From assembly GCA_937891975.1 (NCBI GenBank), contig CALAUA010000013.1:124001-188000 (forward strand): 64,000 bases of DNA. Reading direction: 5' to 3'. This DNA comes from an uncultured Bacteroidales bacterium (GTDB lineage Bacteria; Bacteroidota; Bacteroidia; Bacteroidales; Paludibacteraceae). The notes beneath the pieces were generated by a model that was not told where the DNA came from, did not search any database, and saw only the letters and a list, made by a program, of their open reading frames with translations. The position numbers and the translations under genes were made by a program. This document shows, one piece after another, positions 50,249-58,879 of the stretch (position 1 is its first letter; every line of letters begins with the position of its first letter).

Positions 50249-51246
50249 TATTGTTTTTGCAATGTGATTATGGTTATTTCTGGTGGTACACCTATGCGGA
50301 TGGGTAGGGTGCAACCAATGCCAGTGTTGATGTAGAGGGATTGATCCTCTAATTGGTACCAGCCTTCGGATTCGGTGAACATGAGGGAAGAGAGTGGGTA
50401 GCCGAAGAGGCGTACTTGCCCTGCGTGGGTATGTCCGCTGAGGGTCAGCGGGATGTCGGTAGTAGGTACTACCTCTCCTCGCCAATGCGATGGGTCATGA
50501 GAGAGGAGAATTTTGAGAGGCGATGAGGCGATAAGGCTATCAGGCAAGGTCATCGCCTTTGGCAAATCTCCTCGGGAGGTAGTCTGAAATCCTTGCCCTT
50601 GGCAGGAGGTGTTGTCCACGCCAATGATTTGCAGATAAGCACTGTCCCGATGAATTAGATAGGACTGATTACGAAGCAGTTGCCAACCTAATGTGTCGCG
50701 TTGATAGGCGGTTAGTTGATTGACCTTTTCCTCCTTTTCTGCATCTGTTAGGCCGTGGTGGTAGAGCGCAAAATCGTGGTTGCCGAGTACGCTCGTGATA
50801 CCATCTTTGGCATGCAGTTGGCGGAGCATATCCGTGAACGGAATAGCTTCTTCTACACCAAAGCCCACGAAGTCGCCCGTGAAGCAAATAAGGTCGGGTT
50901 GTTGGGCGTTGATGGTATCAATTACACGTTGCAAGAATGCAGGGTTGTCGGCAAAAGAGGAGAGGTGCAAGTCGCTGATATGTACAATCTTATAGCTGTT
51001 GAAGGCAGCGGGCACCTGAGGCGAAGTGTAGGTGGTAGGTTGCACACGCAGTTGGAAGCGTCCGAACCAATAGCCATAAAGCATAGTGCCTATGAACAGC
51101 AGCACAAGCGCGAGACCTGTGTAAGCAAAGGGGGCATACGGCATAGCATGATGGCACAGCCGTGCCACAATCCAGCATAGTAGCCATACCAGGGTAGGGC
51201 AGAGGAATAGCACTACGATGCAGAATATAAGAAAAGAGGTAAACAT
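50248..51246 (-). CDS. Membrane-anchored metallophosphoesterase (YkuE/YaeI-like)
   Basis: The 332-residue protein has two N-terminal hydrophobic helices (about residues 1-30 and 40-62) and a calcineurin-like phosphoesterase domain with the metal motifs: IVHISDLHLSSF, LICFTGDFVGFG, SVLGNHDFALYH, ILLSHDPSHW, and LSGHTHAGQVRLFG. Residues of about 233-242 (LPDSLIASSP) are encoded by an AGGCGATG octamer repeat almost identical to those in the response regulator, inserted just before the ILLSHDP strand. I use ATG 51246 because the promoter -7 box lies at 51250-51258; this leaves little or no leader. Family members hydrolyse UDP-diacylglucosamine or similar, but the substrate is not predictable here. 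Confidence 0.9.
   Translation of the reverse strand: MFTSFLIFCIVVLFLCPTLVWLLCWIVARLCHHAMPYAPFAYTGLALVLLFIGTMLYGYWFGRFQLRVQPTTYTSPQVPAAFNSYKIVHISDLHLSSFADNPAFLQRVIDTINAQQPDLICFTGDFVGFGVEEAIPFTDMLRQLHAKDGITSVLGNHDFALYHHGLTDAEKEEKVNQLTAYQRDTLGWQLLRNQSYLIHRDSAYLQIIGVDNTSCQGQGFQTTSRGDLPKAMTLPDSLIASSPLKILLSHDPSHWRGEVVPTTDIPLTLSGHTHAGQVRLFGYPLSSLMFTESEGWYQLEDQSLYINTGIGCTLPIRIGVPPEITIITLQKQ
50518..50549. repeat. AGGCGATG octamer repeat inside the metallophosphoesterase gene
   Basis: Octamers aggcgatg, aggcgata, aggctatc, aggcaagg are read in frame on the minus strand and encode LPDSLIASSP. Confidence 0.85.
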
Positions 51247-51249
51247 GGT

Positions 51250-51281
51250 GCAAAGGTACAACAAAATTTCCGAAAATGCAA
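51250..51281 (-). promoter_or_regulatory. Promoter of the metallophosphoesterase operon
   Basis: Minus-strand TACCTTTG at 51258-51251 with TTTGCAT at -33 (TTG 51281-51279), 20 bp apart. Its closeness to ATG 51246 suggests a leaderless or nearly leaderless message. Confidence 0.65.
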
Positions 51282-51303
51282 ATTTTGAGTAAAAAGAGTT
51301 TTA

Positions 51304-51353
51304 GAGGTGAGGAGGCGATAAGGCTATGAGGCGATGAGGTGATGAGGCGATGA
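51304..51353. repeat. AGGCGATG octamer repeat, intergenic copy
   Basis: Six consecutive 8-mers (GAGGCGAT/GAGGTGAT/AAGGCTAT) upstream of the metallophosphoesterase promoter. This is the same family as the three in-gene copies. Confidence 0.85.
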
Positions 51354-51365
51354 GAAAAACGCTAC

Positions 51366-51420
51366 CCTAGCGCAAAGGTAGCGCAAGGGTAGCGCAAGGG
51401 TAGCGAAATGGTAATCGGAT
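51366..51420. repeat. 11-bp tandem repeat tract (GGTAGCGCAAG type)
   Basis: Five units in 11-bp register, two of them identical (51377-51398), directly next to the octamer tract. Confidence 0.85.
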
Positions 51421-51438
51421 AATACTCGGGGATTGGTA

Positions 51439-53241
51439 TTAGAAATTGGCGAGTGATTGTCCCATAGTGTTGTATATCTTGCCGTCGCGGATAATCAGCA
51501 ATTGACCATTGTGAATAATCTTGTAGATTTGAGTGGCATTGCCTTGGGTATTCTCAATAGCTGTGGTTGTGACAGAGATATTCATCACCTCTGATTCTAT
51601 ACTACCGCAATCGCTATTTACTGCATACTTGAGTACAATATTAGATATACCTGCTTTAACGGGTTCTTCGGTTAATGAACTCCAGGTGTCGTTGCTTTGG
51701 ATATACCATGCAACCACTGCATTTGGAGCATACCAACTATCTGCTGCAATATGTGCATTAATTTCCGCAGTAGGAGCTTCTACGTTGATAGCTTCTCCTG
51801 CGCGAACGATAGGCAATGTTACCGAAGCAGGCAGTGTTTGTACATATACATTCAATGTCAACTCATGTATAATGCTATCGCATTCCATACCCGTATATTG
51901 TTCGGTAGCGGTATATGACCCAGCCTTTGTCAGTGATTGTCCGTACCACTCGTATGGCAGTTCTGAAGAACAAATAACGAGTTCTTCATTTTCAACCAAA
52001 GCCTCTGGAAGAATAGTCAGGTGAAGAGTTACTACGCTATCGCAACCAGATATGGTAGTAGTATTGAATACATAGTCGCCACTTTCGGTATAAACAACTC
52101 CGTTCCACTCGTATGAATCGCATGTAACAATGTTTTCCTCTGTAGTTACTGATTGGTTAATAGTCAGGTGTAAGATTTCTATGCTATCACGACCTTGCTC
52201 GGTTTGCAAGGTGACTGTATAATCGCCACTTTCCCTATAGGTATTGCCATTCCATGTGTACGAATCACACGCCGTTTCGGTGTATTCTACTACGATAGGC
52301 TCTACTTTGGTTTTAGGGAAACGAACGGCTATGTCATCGTAGGCAAAATAGCCAGGGATAGTAAATCCATATTTGCCACCCATCTCGTCGGAATAGAGGA
52401 AGTTGAAACGCACTTTGGCTACTTCACCCAATGCGGATAAATCCCACTTTTGCCAGTCAGTGACTACATTTTCGCCTTGTACCAAATAAAACTCTACTTC
52501 GCTGATAGGTTCAGCATAGGCGTCAGCATCTACATCATCAAAGCCATACGCTACAATCTTCAGCCAAGCATCTTCGGTTAGTCCCTCCCAATTACCGCCA
52601 AAGCTATTGCCTGCTTCGCTCTTCACACCATTGTACAATTGGTTGAGTGTATAATTGGTGTTGATGACATACATATGGTCAATTACATGCATCTCGCCAT
52701 CTTCAAAGCGGAGTTCTGGTAGATTCTCTACATACGAATAGTCGTCCTTATAGCCGTAATGCACAGCAAAATTCTCGCCTGAGTGTGCTTGAACAGGCAC
52801 CATCATTTGAAGGTTAAACCAGCCCAGCATGGCATCGTTACCTGCATTCTCTGCTACATAATCTTCGCCGTAGTACTTAGCGATATGTGTGTCGCGATCT
52901 TCATCGCTCCATCCTTCGCCCCAGTAGTTAGAGATAGCGTGACCGCCGCCCCAGAAACAGTAGGCATAGTTGTCAGGGAAAGTATGTGCCAACTCGGTAT
53001 TGCCCTCATCATACCAATGGTATGCGGCACTCTGATAGTCCGCATAGGTCAATGGACCACCATACTGTGGGTCATCGATAAGGTCTGACCATGTGGTGAT
53101 GGTCGCACCTGCATAATCAAGTGTGTACTCACTAAACTGAGCATCTTCGTCTTCAAAGGTTAAGACGCGCAACTCGTAGTCCTGCGCCATGAGGACTACA
53201 TTCATTAGGCATAAAGCCGCAAGAAAAATAGATTTCTTCAT
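51439..53241 (-). CDS. DUF4465-type surface protein of the B12 locus, BtuH-like candidate, with C-terminal tail signal
   Basis: The 600-residue protein has a signal peptide (about residues 1-20) and an N-terminal DUF4465-like domain (about 25-310: ITTWSDLIDDPQYGG, GHAISNYWGEGWSDED, NPVYVINTNYTL-like VINTNYTLNQLYNG, YGFDDVDADAYAEPISEVEFYLVQGENVVTDWQKWDLSALGEVAKVRFNFLYSD). Three beta repeats of pattern CDSYTWNG..Y..SG.Y......GCDSI..L.LTI follow at about 325-470, then a linker and the tail YKIIHNGQLLIIRDGKIYNTMGQSLANF. DUF4465-type proteins recur in Bacteroidota B12 loci and a B12-binding surface protein BtuH has been described there; I infer this gene is a functional analogue. It lies 44 bp after the TonB receptor. 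Confidence 0.72.
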   Translation of the reverse strand: MKKSIFLAALCLMNVVLMAQDYELRVLTFEDEDAQFSEYTLDYAGATITTWSDLIDDPQYGGPLTYADYQSAAYHWYDEGNTELAHTFPDNYAYCFWGGGHAISNYWGEGWSDEDRDTHIAKYYGEDYVAENAGNDAMLGWFNLQMMVPVQAHSGENFAVHYGYKDDYSYVENLPELRFEDGEMHVIDHMYVINTNYTLNQLYNGVKSEAGNSFGGNWEGLTEDAWLKIVAYGFDDVDADAYAEPISEVEFYLVQGENVVTDWQKWDLSALGEVAKVRFNFLYSDEMGGKYGFTIPGYFAYDDIAVRFPKTKVEPIVVEYTETACDSYTWNGNTYRESGDYTVTLQTEQGRDSIEILHLTINQSVTTEENIVTCDSYEWNGVVYTESGDYVFNTTTISGCDSVVTLHLTILPEALVENEELVICSSELPYEWYGQSLTKAGSYTATEQYTGMECDSIIHELTLNVYVQTLPASVTLPIVRAGEAINVEAPTAEINAHIAADSWYAPNAVVAWYIQSNDTWSSLTEEPVKAGISNIVLKYAVNSDCGSIESEVMNISVTTTAIENTQGNATQIYKIIHNGQLLIIRDGKIYNTMGQSLANF

Positions 53242-53285
53242 GTTGTTTGTTGTTTTAAAGGGTTAATATATTGGGTTTATTTGTC

Positions 53286-55337
53286 TTATTTTCTCCATTT
53301 GGGCGTAATGCCGAGGAAAATCTCGAAATTGATACCTGGCATTGGACGCGATAGAACGGATAGATATTCCTCGTTAAATAGGTTGTTGATAGCTGCTTTG
53401 GCAGATAAATCTGCCCAATCAAATACGAATACCTTTTCCAGCGAGATATTGCTCATAAAGTATTGAGGCAGTTTTCCTGTCAAAGAAATATCGTTGGAAG
53501 ACATGGTATAACGCTCTGAATAATAGCACCATTTGTACAAGAACGACCATCTGCGCCAAGATAGTCTGCCTGTAACCGATGAGGATAGTTCGGGCACATA
53601 AGGCAACTGTTTTCCTACCGACTGGTCGGCTGGTGTGCGTGGTTCACCCATATTGATGGAGGGTGTCCATGAGAAAGTGCCGTTGAGTCCTAACTGCCAT
53701 GTCTTGCCTAATGCCACATCTAGATTGGCTTTGAGTTCGATGCCATAAGCATGCACATCCTTGATGTTTTCGGGCGAGAAGAAGCCCTTGGTAGTGGGCA
53801 ACCAGATGATCCAATCCTTGATGTAGGAGTCAAACCAAGTGGCAGAGCCGTTCAGCGAATAGACTCCCTCTTTGCCTACAGCAAAGGATAGTCCTGCGTC
53901 GTATGTCCAACCACTCTCGTGCTTGAGGTCAGGGTTGCCGCCAGGAAGGAAGTAGAGGTCGTTAAGCGTAGGATAGCGGAAATTGCGTGATACAGAGGCC
54001 TTGGCTACTAGATTGCCCTTCTCCGATAGTACGCCGTCAATAAAGAATGCAGGTATGATAGGTGTCCACTCTTTGCCATACATTTCCTCGCGGATCACAA
54101 CGGACAGTCCTAAACGATCAATAGGTTTCCATTTTGCCGAAATAGAACCCGACAACTCAGGTCGTCCTTGGCGATAACCCACAATGGCTTTGTTGCCATC
54201 TTGACGAATGATATTCTTATCTTCGCTTTCCACAATATGCTGATGCAGCGATAGATTGGCTGTGAAGAGCCATTTTCTGCCGATATAGTATTCGCCATCT
54301 ACTTGTCCGTAAAAGGTGTTGATACGACTTCTGGAGCGTGTCATATGCGCCATAGTGCCATTGCCAACATCGCGTTTGTAGTCGTATGCCATCCATGTGT
54401 AGATATAACCAGCTTTAGCACCCAGTTTCCAGTTCTCCTTGATGTGATCCCATGAAAACACGCCGCGAAATGTGTGCTCACGCTGGCGATTCTCGAAGTC
54501 TGTTTCATCGCCATAATCAACGGTTAGCATGGCTAATTCACGGTTGGAGTAGAGGTACCACGCATTCAGTCCAAACCGATCGCCTTTACCCGTATTGTAA
54601 TACATCTCTTGCAAGAAGTGGAAGTCCTTGAATGCACCACTACGATTGCGTTCTATGGGATAGTACTGGTCAATGATATTCATATCCTCGTCATAGATGT
54701 TCTCTTTCTTGTCGTGGTTGCGGTATTTGTAGTCATTGGGGGACGATGAAAAGACCGCACGCGTGGAGATTTGCCAATGCTGATTACCATAGGTTAGTCG
54801 TAGAAACTCATCAAAAGTCTTGAACGAACCTGCACCTTGTATATATTGCAGACCAAATCCATCGGCGTTGGCGGGTTTGGTACTCAGTTTGACCGCGCCG
54901 CCTAGTCCGCCACCTGTCTCGTTCACCGAAGAGGTGCCATGCAACAACGAGGCATCATCCACGAAATAGGATGGTATCATCGAGAAGTCGGTCATGCCGA
55001 GCATGGGATTGTTGATTTTCATGCCGTTCCACGACACTTGTGTATGCGATGGCGAAGTGCCACGAAAAGCGACCGTAGAGAGGGTGGCACGACCATAATT
55101 CTTGACGAAGATAGAGGAATTGAAGGTTAATACATCCGCCATAGATAGCGCAATGTTTTCTTTCAGCACCACGGTATCGAACTTTGTCTGTTGGGTACCA
55201 ATCTCCTTGATAGGACGCTTAGCATAGACATTCACATCTTTGATTTGAATATGTCGCGCTATATTATCTTGCGTAGCAGTCTCTTGTGCGCTTGCAGCAA
55301 GCGGGATGAGTGCTACTATTAGAATCCATTTCTTCAT
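53286..55337 (-). CDS. TonB-dependent outer-membrane receptor, BtuB-like
   Basis: The 683-residue protein has a signal peptide, a plug domain (about residues 30-165: IKDVNVYAKRPIKEIGTQQTKFDTVVLKENIALSMADVLTFNSSIFVKNYGRATLSTVAFRGTSPSHTQVSWNGMKINNPM) and a beta-barrel ending LSVLSRPMPGINFEIFLGITPKWRK, with the last-strand pattern of TonB receptors. It lacks the N-terminal carboxypeptidase-like extension of SusC proteins and is short, like BtuB. The position under a cobalamin riboswitch, just after a BtuG-like lipoprotein, makes cobalamin or a corrinoid the likely substrate. Confidence 0.88.
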   Translation of the reverse strand: MKKWILIVALIPLAASAQETATQDNIARHIQIKDVNVYAKRPIKEIGTQQTKFDTVVLKENIALSMADVLTFNSSIFVKNYGRATLSTVAFRGTSPSHTQVSWNGMKINNPMLGMTDFSMIPSYFVDDASLLHGTSSVNETGGGLGGAVKLSTKPANADGFGLQYIQGAGSFKTFDEFLRLTYGNQHWQISTRAVFSSSPNDYKYRNHDKKENIYDEDMNIIDQYYPIERNRSGAFKDFHFLQEMYYNTGKGDRFGLNAWYLYSNRELAMLTVDYGDETDFENRQREHTFRGVFSWDHIKENWKLGAKAGYIYTWMAYDYKRDVGNGTMAHMTRSRSRINTFYGQVDGEYYIGRKWLFTANLSLHQHIVESEDKNIIRQDGNKAIVGYRQGRPELSGSISAKWKPIDRLGLSVVIREEMYGKEWTPIIPAFFIDGVLSEKGNLVAKASVSRNFRYPTLNDLYFLPGGNPDLKHESGWTYDAGLSFAVGKEGVYSLNGSATWFDSYIKDWIIWLPTTKGFFSPENIKDVHAYGIELKANLDVALGKTWQLGLNGTFSWTPSINMGEPRTPADQSVGKQLPYVPELSSSVTGRLSWRRWSFLYKWCYYSERYTMSSNDISLTGKLPQYFMSNISLEKVFVFDWADLSAKAAINNLFNEEYLSVLSRPMPGINFEIFLGITPKWRK

Positions 55338-55348
55338 GATATATTCTA

Positions 55349-56407
55349 TTACTTCCAGCAGAAAGCGCCAGGTATGATACCTACATAAAAACTATCAATG
55401 GGTTGGCGGTCAGGGGAGTAGCGATAGACCATGCCTTGTTGCACATAGTCAATCGCATCGGCGATATAGACATCTCCTGTACGCGGACAAACGGTCAAGC
55501 CATAATAGAGCGTTCCATTGTATGGCAAGAATGGTCGCACGGGTACGCGGTCGGCTGTCACATCCATCTCCCAAACATCGTCGTTGAGCCAGTAGATCTT
55601 GTCCTTTGTGCCGTTGAGTTGTACTTCGGATGGCCAGTCACCAAAGTCAAAGCGGAATTGCTTCTCTATGCTAAAAGTCTCTGCATCAATACGATATAGC
55701 GATGGAGCTTCGTGTCCGTAAGGCGAACCTTCGTAACCGCCATCGGTGACTGTCCATAGTTTGTTGTGGCAATCCATGACCAATGATGTGGGTTGGATAC
55801 CCACCACTAGTTCGTCCACTACTTGGTCTGTCTCGGTATCGATCTTGAGAATGCGATTTTGATAGGACCAGCAGTTGACGAAGACATACTTGCCATACTG
55901 CACCATTTGTTCGGTAGAGCCACTCTCCATGGTCATATTTGGAATGTCGATATAGCCTGTAATCTCATAGCGTTTGGGGTTGACGATGAAGATGCGGTTA
56001 TCCCAAATCTGCGTGACATAGGCTTTTTCGTCCGAAAGGAAGTGGATATAGCGAGGTGAGGTGAGGTTGGTGATGCGTCCTACCTCCTTGAAGGTGTTGA
56101 TGTCAATCGCAAAAATGACATGTGAGTTATTGACGACTACCCAACCTATGCTATCACGAATGACCATAGATTGTGCCACATCGCCTAGTTTCATCGCATT
56201 GGCGCGATAGAAGACTTCGTTTTGGACGGTTTTGGTAGTTGGGTCGTAGTAAGATAGAGTAGCATTGCCATACTGGAAATTGCCCTCGTTGCAGATGAAT
56301 AGACCTTCACTTGAGGTATTAAACTCTTCCTCTAATCCATAGTCCCACTCCATGCATGCCGTCAAGCATACGCATAAAGACAATAAGATGATACGAATAG
56401 TTTTCAT
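55349..56407 (-). CDS. BtuG-like surface lipoprotein, beta-propeller (DUF5074/YncE-like)
   Basis: The 352-residue protein has a lipobox (CLTAC, Cys18) followed by an acidic stretch (MEWDYGLEEE) that could act as a lipoprotein export signal. The rest reads as a seven-bladed YncE-like propeller: GLFICNEGNFQYGNATLSYYDPTTKTV, WVVVNNSHVIFAIDINTFKEVGRI, YVTQIWDNRIFIVNPKRYEITGYI, RILKIDTETDQVVDELVVGIQPTSLVMDCHNKLWTVTDGG. BtuG of Bacteroides is this type: a surface lipoprotein that binds B12 very tightly and hands it to BtuB. Order, riboswitch and fold all agree. It overlaps the upstream gene by 4 bp. Confidence 0.85.
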   Translation of the reverse strand: MKTIRIILLSLCVCLTACMEWDYGLEEEFNTSSEGLFICNEGNFQYGNATLSYYDPTTKTVQNEVFYRANAMKLGDVAQSMVIRDSIGWVVVNNSHVIFAIDINTFKEVGRITNLTSPRYIHFLSDEKAYVTQIWDNRIFIVNPKRYEITGYIDIPNMTMESGSTEQMVQYGKYVFVNCWSYQNRILKIDTETDQVVDELVVGIQPTSLVMDCHNKLWTVTDGGYEGSPYGHEAPSLYRIDAETFSIEKQFRFDFGDWPSEVQLNGTKDKIYWLNDDVWEMDVTADRVPVRPFLPYNGTLYYGLTVCPRTGDVYIADAIDYVQQGMVYRYSPDRQPIDSFYVGIIPGAFCWK

Positions 56408-58167
56408 TGTTTTTTCATGTTGTAGTCATAGAATCCTAATACCTCTGTAGATACCTCTCCAAGCCAACCGCTCTTGGTGTTGACACCCACTTGTACCTTG
56501 ACAAAGTCAATGTATTTCAAATGAATAGGTTGACCATCCATGTCAATCGCATGACTGATCTTGAAGTGGTTGGCATTGGGGTCAGCATTGGTATTCTCAT
56601 CATTGCTAAGACGGTCAATGGGACTGAAATTATCGGCATATCCCCAGTCATATTCTGGATTGACCCAATAGCTGCCATTGCCCGATGCATCGTAGTTGCG
56701 AGCTTTGAGGCAAGTACCCGTAAGGGTATAACTGTCTGATTCAATCCAAAGAGGGTAGTAGTAATCTTGTCTGTGAAATTGTGCTAGATAATCAATCTCC
56801 CCGCTATTGCCGAGGTTATCCGTCCATTGCACGGGCATTTTAGGACCAGTTGGGCGATAGTAAGTCACGCTATAGTTTTGGATAGTCTCCGCCTTGCCAG
56901 TCTCAGAGCCAGCCAACTCATACCATGTATCATCGGGTTGGCCATTGCCATTTTCGTCTTGCATGACCCATACAATGCCTGGCTCGGAGGAGCCGCTGAA
57001 TGAGTTGCCGAGAATAGCCAGATCGTAGTCGCCTGAATTATCAATACTATGGTCAAAACCGACCACGATATAGCCACCAAAACCACCCAATGACACCCAG
57101 TTAGGGGATGGATTGCCATTGCGATCAACCTCCTTCATACGCGCTTCGGCATAGGCGATAGCTGCTTCAGGTGTCGTTTGTGTGTTGTCAAAACCTCCTG
57201 TTTTCAGTTCGTTGATAAACTGACCTGGGGCTGGTATGTATGCATACACTTTATTCCAATCTGCTGTAGATGCGGCTGTTTTGGAGCGGTAGAATTGGTT
57301 TTCAGGATATACGGTGATGATGAAGGTGTGTGCGATGGTCGTTTGCTGTCCATTCTGCTCTGCTTGGGCGGTGGCTGTCAGCGTGTATTCGCCTACCTTG
57401 TCAGCGGTAAACACAAAATATGAACTGCCTGCTACTGCTTCTTGACTGTCCACTTGCCAAGTGTAGGTAAGGTTATCTGTATGGCTTTGTGCAGAAGGTT
57501 GGATAAGCAGTTTACGCCCTACTACGGTGTGGTAGGTATATTGTGCAAACTCCCATACGAAAGGCAATTCGTCCGCATTCACCACCGCAATCTGTACGCT
57601 ATCGCTATGTGTGCCGTCTTCGTTGTGCGCACTACATACGATCGTGTATGCACCCGTGTTATTGGCTATAAAGGTGTAGGACAATTCCTCACAAACCAGT
57701 TCGCCGTTGACATGCCATGCGATGGTGGTGGGTAGTGAGGTTTGTCGTACTGTAGCATTCAGTTGGATTTGTGTGCCTACCGCTACGGTCAATTGCTCCA
57801 TTCCTGCGATAGAGACGGTCGGTATCTCCAGTTCCACGACATCTACGCGAATCTCTTCACTATCTGTGCCACTATCTGTGCTCACGGTCAGAACAATGTA
57901 GTATTCGCCTATCTCCTCGCTAATAAAAGTGAGAGAGGGAGAGGTACCTATGACCTCATTATTCATTGTCCAGTAGTAAGTTGCTCCTTCGGCTGATTCG
58001 TAGTTGGGAGCGATGGTAATCTCGCGTCCTGCCTTGACGGTATAAATACCTGTTTCGCTGTCAAGCAGAATCTTAGGAGGTAGTGATGTGGTGATGTCAT
58101 CGTCAATGATACACGATGAGAGGAGCACAATAATGCTAAAAAAAGAAAACTGTAATAGTCGTTTCAT
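56404..58167 (-). CDS. PKD/Ig-repeat surface lipoprotein of the B12 locus
   Basis: The 587-residue protein has a lipobox (LLSSC, Cys19) followed by Ile and three Asp. Three PKD/Ig-like domains follow, at about residues 35-110, 113-195 and 200-285. The unique C-terminal domain (about 290-585) is of a type found in Bacteroidota B12 loci: FVNELKTGG-like FINELKTGGFDNTQTTPEAAIAYAEARM, WVSLGGFGGYIVVGFDHSIDNSGDYDLAILGNSF, SEPGIVWVMQDENGNGQPDDTWYELAGSE, and a final IDFVKVQVGVNTKSGWLGEVSTEVLGFYDY. It is first after the riboswitch and probably an auxiliary corrinoid-binding surface protein; this role is inferred from context. Confidence 0.8.
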   Translation of the reverse strand: MKRLLQFSFFSIIVLLSSCIIDDDITTSLPPKILLDSETGIYTVKAGREITIAPNYESAEGATYYWTMNNEVIGTSPSLTFISEEIGEYYIVLTVSTDSGTDSEEIRVDVVELEIPTVSIAGMEQLTVAVGTQIQLNATVRQTSLPTTIAWHVNGELVCEELSYTFIANNTGAYTIVCSAHNEDGTHSDSVQIAVVNADELPFVWEFAQYTYHTVVGRKLLIQPSAQSHTDNLTYTWQVDSQEAVAGSSYFVFTADKVGEYTLTATAQAEQNGQQTTIAHTFIITVYPENQFYRSKTAASTADWNKVYAYIPAPGQFINELKTGGFDNTQTTPEAAIAYAEARMKEVDRNGNPSPNWVSLGGFGGYIVVGFDHSIDNSGDYDLAILGNSFSGSSEPGIVWVMQDENGNGQPDDTWYELAGSETGKAETIQNYSVTYYRPTGPKMPVQWTDNLGNSGEIDYLAQFHRQDYYYPLWIESDSYTLTGTCLKARNYDASGNGSYWVNPEYDWGYADNFSPIDRLSNDENTNADPNANHFKISHAIDMDGQPIHLKYIDFVKVQVGVNTKSGWLGEVSTEVLGFYDYNMKKQ

Positions 58168-58453
58168 ATTGTATCTTGTTTGTATGGTTAATATTCAGCA
58201 TCAACCACACAACAGCCAACCATCTGCTCTACGCGAGCAACATGGCAGGGTGATGGTCGGCTGCAATGTGGTAAGATAATCCACGAAGAATATCGCCATT
58301 GACCATCAGATACAATACAAGGGTACTTGAACTATCTATCAAATACCTATACGCGTTCAAGCGTACCATAAATAATATTGAAAACCTGTCTGTCATGTCG
58401 TTGGCTCGATTCCCCGAGAGCGTTCAACTTCACCAACTCCTCGTTGGCGGCAC
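58168..58453 (-). promoter_or_regulatory. Long leader after the riboswitch with a second hairpin
   Basis: These 286 nt separate the aptamer from the first gene. A strong structure lies at 58211-58262: outer stem CAGCC.ACCATC/GATGGT.GGCTG enclosing TGCTC/GAGCA. It could be part of the expression platform or an independent element. No small ORF stands out. Confidence 0.5.
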
Positions 58454-58600
58454 GCAGCAGGTCTTCTGACTTATCGCTCCTTTTGTTCAGCCTTCCCAGT
58501 TCGCTAAGAACCAGTGACTTATAAGAATTTGAACATCGGATTGCGAATCACAGCAGCGGGACTGTGCAGGACTCTCACCTGCTTCCCTTACACTGAATGC
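58454..58600 (-). promoter_or_regulatory. Cobalamin (B12) riboswitch
   Basis: On the minus strand the conserved cobalamin aptamer pieces appear in order: GTAAGGGAAGCAGGTGAGAG, TCCTGCACAGTCCCGCTGCTGTGA, AGTCACTGG, GGGAAGGC, and the closing AAGTCAGAAGACCTGCT (B12-box region). It starts just after a promoter and controls the four-gene uptake locus, probably repressing it when cobalamin is plentiful. Confidence 0.93.
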
Positions 58601-58603
58601 GGT

Positions 58604-58635
58604 GCAAAGGTACAACTTATTTTTGATATATGCAA
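58604..58635 (-). promoter_or_regulatory. Promoter of the riboswitch-controlled B12 locus
   Basis: Minus-strand TACCTTTG at 58612-58605 with TTGCATATATC at -33 (TTG 58635-58633), about 20 bp apart. Transcription would begin at the aptamer's 5' edge. Confidence 0.75.
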
Positions 58636-58769
58636 ACAAAAAGCGCATTTTTGTGCGATTTTTTAATGTGAGGGGGGAGAGTGTAGAGTGTAAAGGCGAG
58701 GAATAGTCAATTTTATTTTACGACAATTGACGTCAATTAAGACGACAATTAATGACAATTATTTTTTTA

Positions 58770-58797
58770 GAAACAAAAATACGGCTTCTTGGAAGCC
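58770..58797 (-). terminator. Possible terminator of the acetyltransferase-CWC operon
   Basis: GGCTTC/GAAGCC stem with a 3-base loop, followed on the minus strand by GTATTTTTGTTT. Confidence 0.5.
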
Positions 58798-58827
58798 TAC
58801 AAAAATATTTAAAATCAAGGACTATCC

Positions 58828-58878
58828 TTTGTTTTTGCCCAAAAGAATGCAGCGCACTGCATTAGTGGGCAAAACAAA
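58828..58878. other. Nested inverted repeat (branched hairpin)
   Basis: Outer arms TTTGTTTTTGCCCA and TGGGCAAAACAAA pair with one bulge and enclose a second perfect hairpin AATGCAG/CTGCATT. No T-tract and no ORF; it could be a structured RNA or a mobile-element remnant. Confidence 0.5.
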
Positions 58879-58879
58879 T

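Noticed and set aside
58390..58440. tRNA-like T-arm sequence (GGCTCGATTCCCCGAG)
   Set aside because: No acceptor stem, anticodon arm or D arm can be built around it; it lies in the leader after the B12 aptamer.
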